From JBFHES01 sp041584015 (GTDB lineage: Bacteria > Bacteroidota > Bacteroidia > Bacteroidales > M50B96), in contig JBFHES010000037.1 in NCBI GenBank assembly GCA_041584015.1, positions 1 through 25,114 on the forward strand: a stretch of DNA of 25,114 nt, given 5' to 3'. The notes under the pieces were generated by a model, which worked only from the letters and a program-made list of their open reading frames with translations, was not told the DNA's origin and did no database searches. Position numbers and translations under genes: made by a program. Shown piece by piece: positions 24,201 through 25,114 of this stretch. Numbering within the stretch: position 1 is the stretch's first letter; each line of letters starts with the position of its first letter.

Positions 24201-24416
24201 CTTACTTACGAACTTCCTAAAAAGTGGTTAGAAAAAACTACTATCTACAATGCTTCTATTTCTTTTGTTGGAAGAAACTTAGCCATTCTACACAAGAATG
24301 CTCCACATATCGATCCTGAAACATCTTTCAGTAGCGAGAATGGTATGCAAGGACTTGAGTTTGGTCAGCTTCCTTCAGTTAGAAGTTTAGGATTCAACAT
24401 AAGTATAACTTTCTAA
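21261..24416 (+). CDS. SusC/RagA-type TonB-dependent outer-membrane transporter
   Basis: 1051-residue outer-membrane receptor for import of oligomeric nutrients. A signal peptide (1-20, ending HVFA|QA) is followed by a CarboxypepD_reg-like domain (24-97, GTVKSADDGSTLPGVSVIVKGT), a TonB-box-like segment (DEVVITAFG, 103-111), a plug domain (about 115-250, with SLSGRVSGINV, RGASSITGSNEPLFIVDGIPIDN) and a large barrel to the terminal phenylalanine (SLGFNISITF). Length and layout are typical of SusC. A susD-like lipoprotein gene starts six bases later; together they form the usual pedal-bin importer powered by TonB-ExbBD. The substrate (glycan, peptide or other) cannot be told: no glycoside hydrolase or regulator is in view. 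Confidence 0.97.
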   Translation: MRKFTLLLTLMVFIGLHVFAQARTITGTVKSADDGSTLPGVSVIVKGTSVGTITDPGGKYSIKVPADGKTLVFSFVGMTTLEVPIGASKVIDVSLETDAMRVDEVVITAFGISKERKSLGYAVQDVEGEEFAKAREANIVNSLSGRVSGINVTSSSGAVGSSSRITLRGASSITGSNEPLFIVDGIPIDNTNYGNADYNGGFDMPNGIADINPDDIESVTILKGPNAAALYGVRASNGVIVIKTKSGKKGSKKDGLGVSFNSTTSFETPLVLPSFQNSYGQGPNHNYFEWVDGTSSDGGVDESWGPPLDVGLSFVQWDSYKVDGAPLPWVSQPNNVKDFYNTGITLNNNLAISGGSENASYRLSMGMMDQTGIVPNTSINKYNISGNSNFNITDKFKVGFTVNYIKQLSDNLPTAGYTNENPVQQMIWSGRNVDFDALRDYENLPLAPAGTPAEGTPINWNTQFQNNPYWILDNNLNGLNKDRVIGGMNLTYDLSDNLKVIAKTGIDTWSSQVTVQKAIGTNEFSEGYYQEIDRRYNEINSELLLAYNRKLSDEFTFNFNLGANQMTRQYTRLIGEAPQLELPGVYSLSNVKSGVSTVLTSFTEESQINSVYGFGQLAFRNSLFLDFTGRNDWASVLPLENNSFFYPSVTVSAVLNELLAIESSRLTFLKIRGGWSKVGGIGALDPYKLQQAFQFRDDPWGSILLAYNPDELNNPNLKSEQTVGIEFGLDARFFQNRVRFDATYFDQTSTDLIVPIEVSAASGYISAWDNVGEMSNKGVEMLLGFTPVKTKDWTVDLDFNFYKNKNEVVSLGGLDALILGGQWNVDLQARAGMPYGVLYGPGYARDENDNIIHEGGVPVVADEYMVLGDIQPDWRGGVTLNVKYKGLSCAATVDGKFGGDVYSMTTTWGRYSGILEETLEGRETGIVGDGVMNIGTDENPEYVPNDVVVTAEKYNKSTYDNSVAEGSVFDASYVKLRQVVLTYELPKKWLEKTTIYNASISFVGRNLAILHKNAPHIDPETSFSSENGMQGLEFGQLPSVRSLGFNISITF

Positions 24417-24422
24417 AAACGA

Positions 24423-25114
24423 ATGAAAATGAAAAAGACGAAAATAATTATATCTACACTAGTCTTAGGGTTATTCTTTGTTGTTGCTTGTGATAGAAAC
24501 TTCGAAGAAATAAATACCAACCCTAACGACGCAATATCGGTTCCTTCGGGACTACTTACAGCCGACATTGTACGCAACGCAGCAAATATTATGTACAGTT
24601 CATTTGTTGGCGCCGACATGGGTTCATGCTGGTCGCAACAATGGGCTAAAGTTAACTACGAAGAGGAAGAGCGATACAAAATTCGTAACAGTGTAATTGA
24701 AGCAACCATCTGGCAAGGAATGTACGAGGCTGTTATTTCCGATGCATACAGTATGGAGCAACTAGCAATTGAAGAAGGCAATAGTTCTTCTCAAGCTGTT
24801 GGTATCATTATGCAGGCTTACGGATATTCAGTTCTTACTGATATGTTTGGAATGATTCCTTTCTCTGAAGCTATGAAATCAGCAGACGGAATTCTATCTC
24901 CTAAGTATGATTCTCAAGAAGATGTTTACAACGGATTACTTGTGATGCTTGACAAAGCTAATGATTTATTAGCTGAAGGTAATGGCGAGATTAATGCCAG
25001 CGCAGACATTCTTTATAATGGTTCTACATCAGGATGGCAGAAATTTGCGAACTCACTTAAGTTCCGTATACTAATGCGTATCTCTTCAAAGGTTGATGTT
25101 AGTGCAGACTTGCA
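24423..25114 (+). CDS. SusD/RagB-like outer-membrane lipoprotein (3' end outside window)
   Basis: The first 230 codons are in the window. A signal sequence (1-22) ends in a lipobox, VVAC, with lipidation at C23, followed by DRNFEEINTNPNDA, the typical opening of SusD-like_2 family proteins. TPR-like helices follow: ATIWQGMYEAVISDAYSMEQLA, SSQAVGIIMQAYGYSVLTDMFGMIPFSEAM (a conserved SusD core stretch), ILYNGSTSGWQKFANSLKFRILMRIS. It caps the SusC barrel and binds the ligand at the surface. The ATG at 24423 is six bases after the susC stop; a second ATG two codons later is possible. The gene is cut by the end of the window, not truncated biologically. Confidence 0.95.
   Translation, partial: MKMKKTKIIISTLVLGLFFVVACDRNFEEINTNPNDAISVPSGLLTADIVRNAANIMYSSFVGADMGSCWSQQWAKVNYEEEERYKIRNSVIEATIWQGMYEAVISDAYSMEQLAIEEGNSSSQAVGIIMQAYGYSVLTDMFGMIPFSEAMKSADGILSPKYDSQEDVYNGLLVMLDKANDLLAEGNGEINASADILYNGSTSGWQKFANSLKFRILMRISSKVDVSADL

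Overview
The window looks like chromosomal DNA of an AT-rich member of the Bacteroidota, probably an anaerobic or fermentative marine/saline type. Evidence: a SusC/SusD pair, two secreted proteins with C-terminal type IX secretion (T9SS) sorting domains, several matches to the Bacteroidota -7 box TAnnTTTG, almost no Shine-Dalgarno sequences, an electron-bifurcating [FeFe] hydrogenase and an NhaD Na+/H+ antiporter. I see no tRNA, rRNA, CRISPR array, transposase or phage gene. The species cannot be named from this sequence.

Region 1 (1-5969, minus strand) is a hydrogenase locus. In transcription order it holds two receiver-only response regulators, a GC-rich leader with several matching inverted repeats, hydC (NuoE-like), hydB (NuoF-like), hydA ([FeFe] catalytic subunit), and the start of a second, HsfB/HydS-like [FeFe] hydrogenase protein whose H-cluster pocket is substituted and which is cut by the window edge. 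The likely logic is reversible H2 metabolism by HydABC with NAD(H) and ferredoxin, plus a H2/redox sensor and phosphorelay receivers.

Region 2 (6292-10988) has a small lipoprotein, an MbnP-like T9SS cargo followed by an MbnH/MauG-like di-heme protein (a probable copper-site maturation pair), a convergent T9SS-sorted secreted protein and an aldo/keto reductase.

Region 3 (11019-14722, minus strand) is an exbB-exbD-tonB energy-transduction operon followed by nhaD, separated by a clear intrinsic terminator. Region 4 (14812-18041) has prfC (RF3) coupled to a Gre-like protein, a HEPN-like small protein, and a divergent small secreted/outer-membrane protein.

Region 5 (18042-20082, minus strand) is an ECF sigma factor overlapping a gene for an unusual protein with a short cytoplasmic N-terminus, one membrane helix, a long linker and a C-terminal outer-membrane-barrel-like domain; it is probably an anti-sigma/sensor. 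Region 6 (20314-25114, plus strand) has a Cys-rich lipoprotein with a good promoter and terminator, then a roughly 310-base gap with a perfect CRP-type palindrome, then susC and the first two thirds or less of a susD-like gene running off the window. TonB-ExbBD from Region 3 is the type of motor that would energise this SusC.

The points most worth a second look are the possible structured RNA leader before hydCBA, the substituted sensory hydrogenase with its Cys-bearing receiver, the MbnP-MbnH pair with T9SS export, and the sigma/barrel pair.
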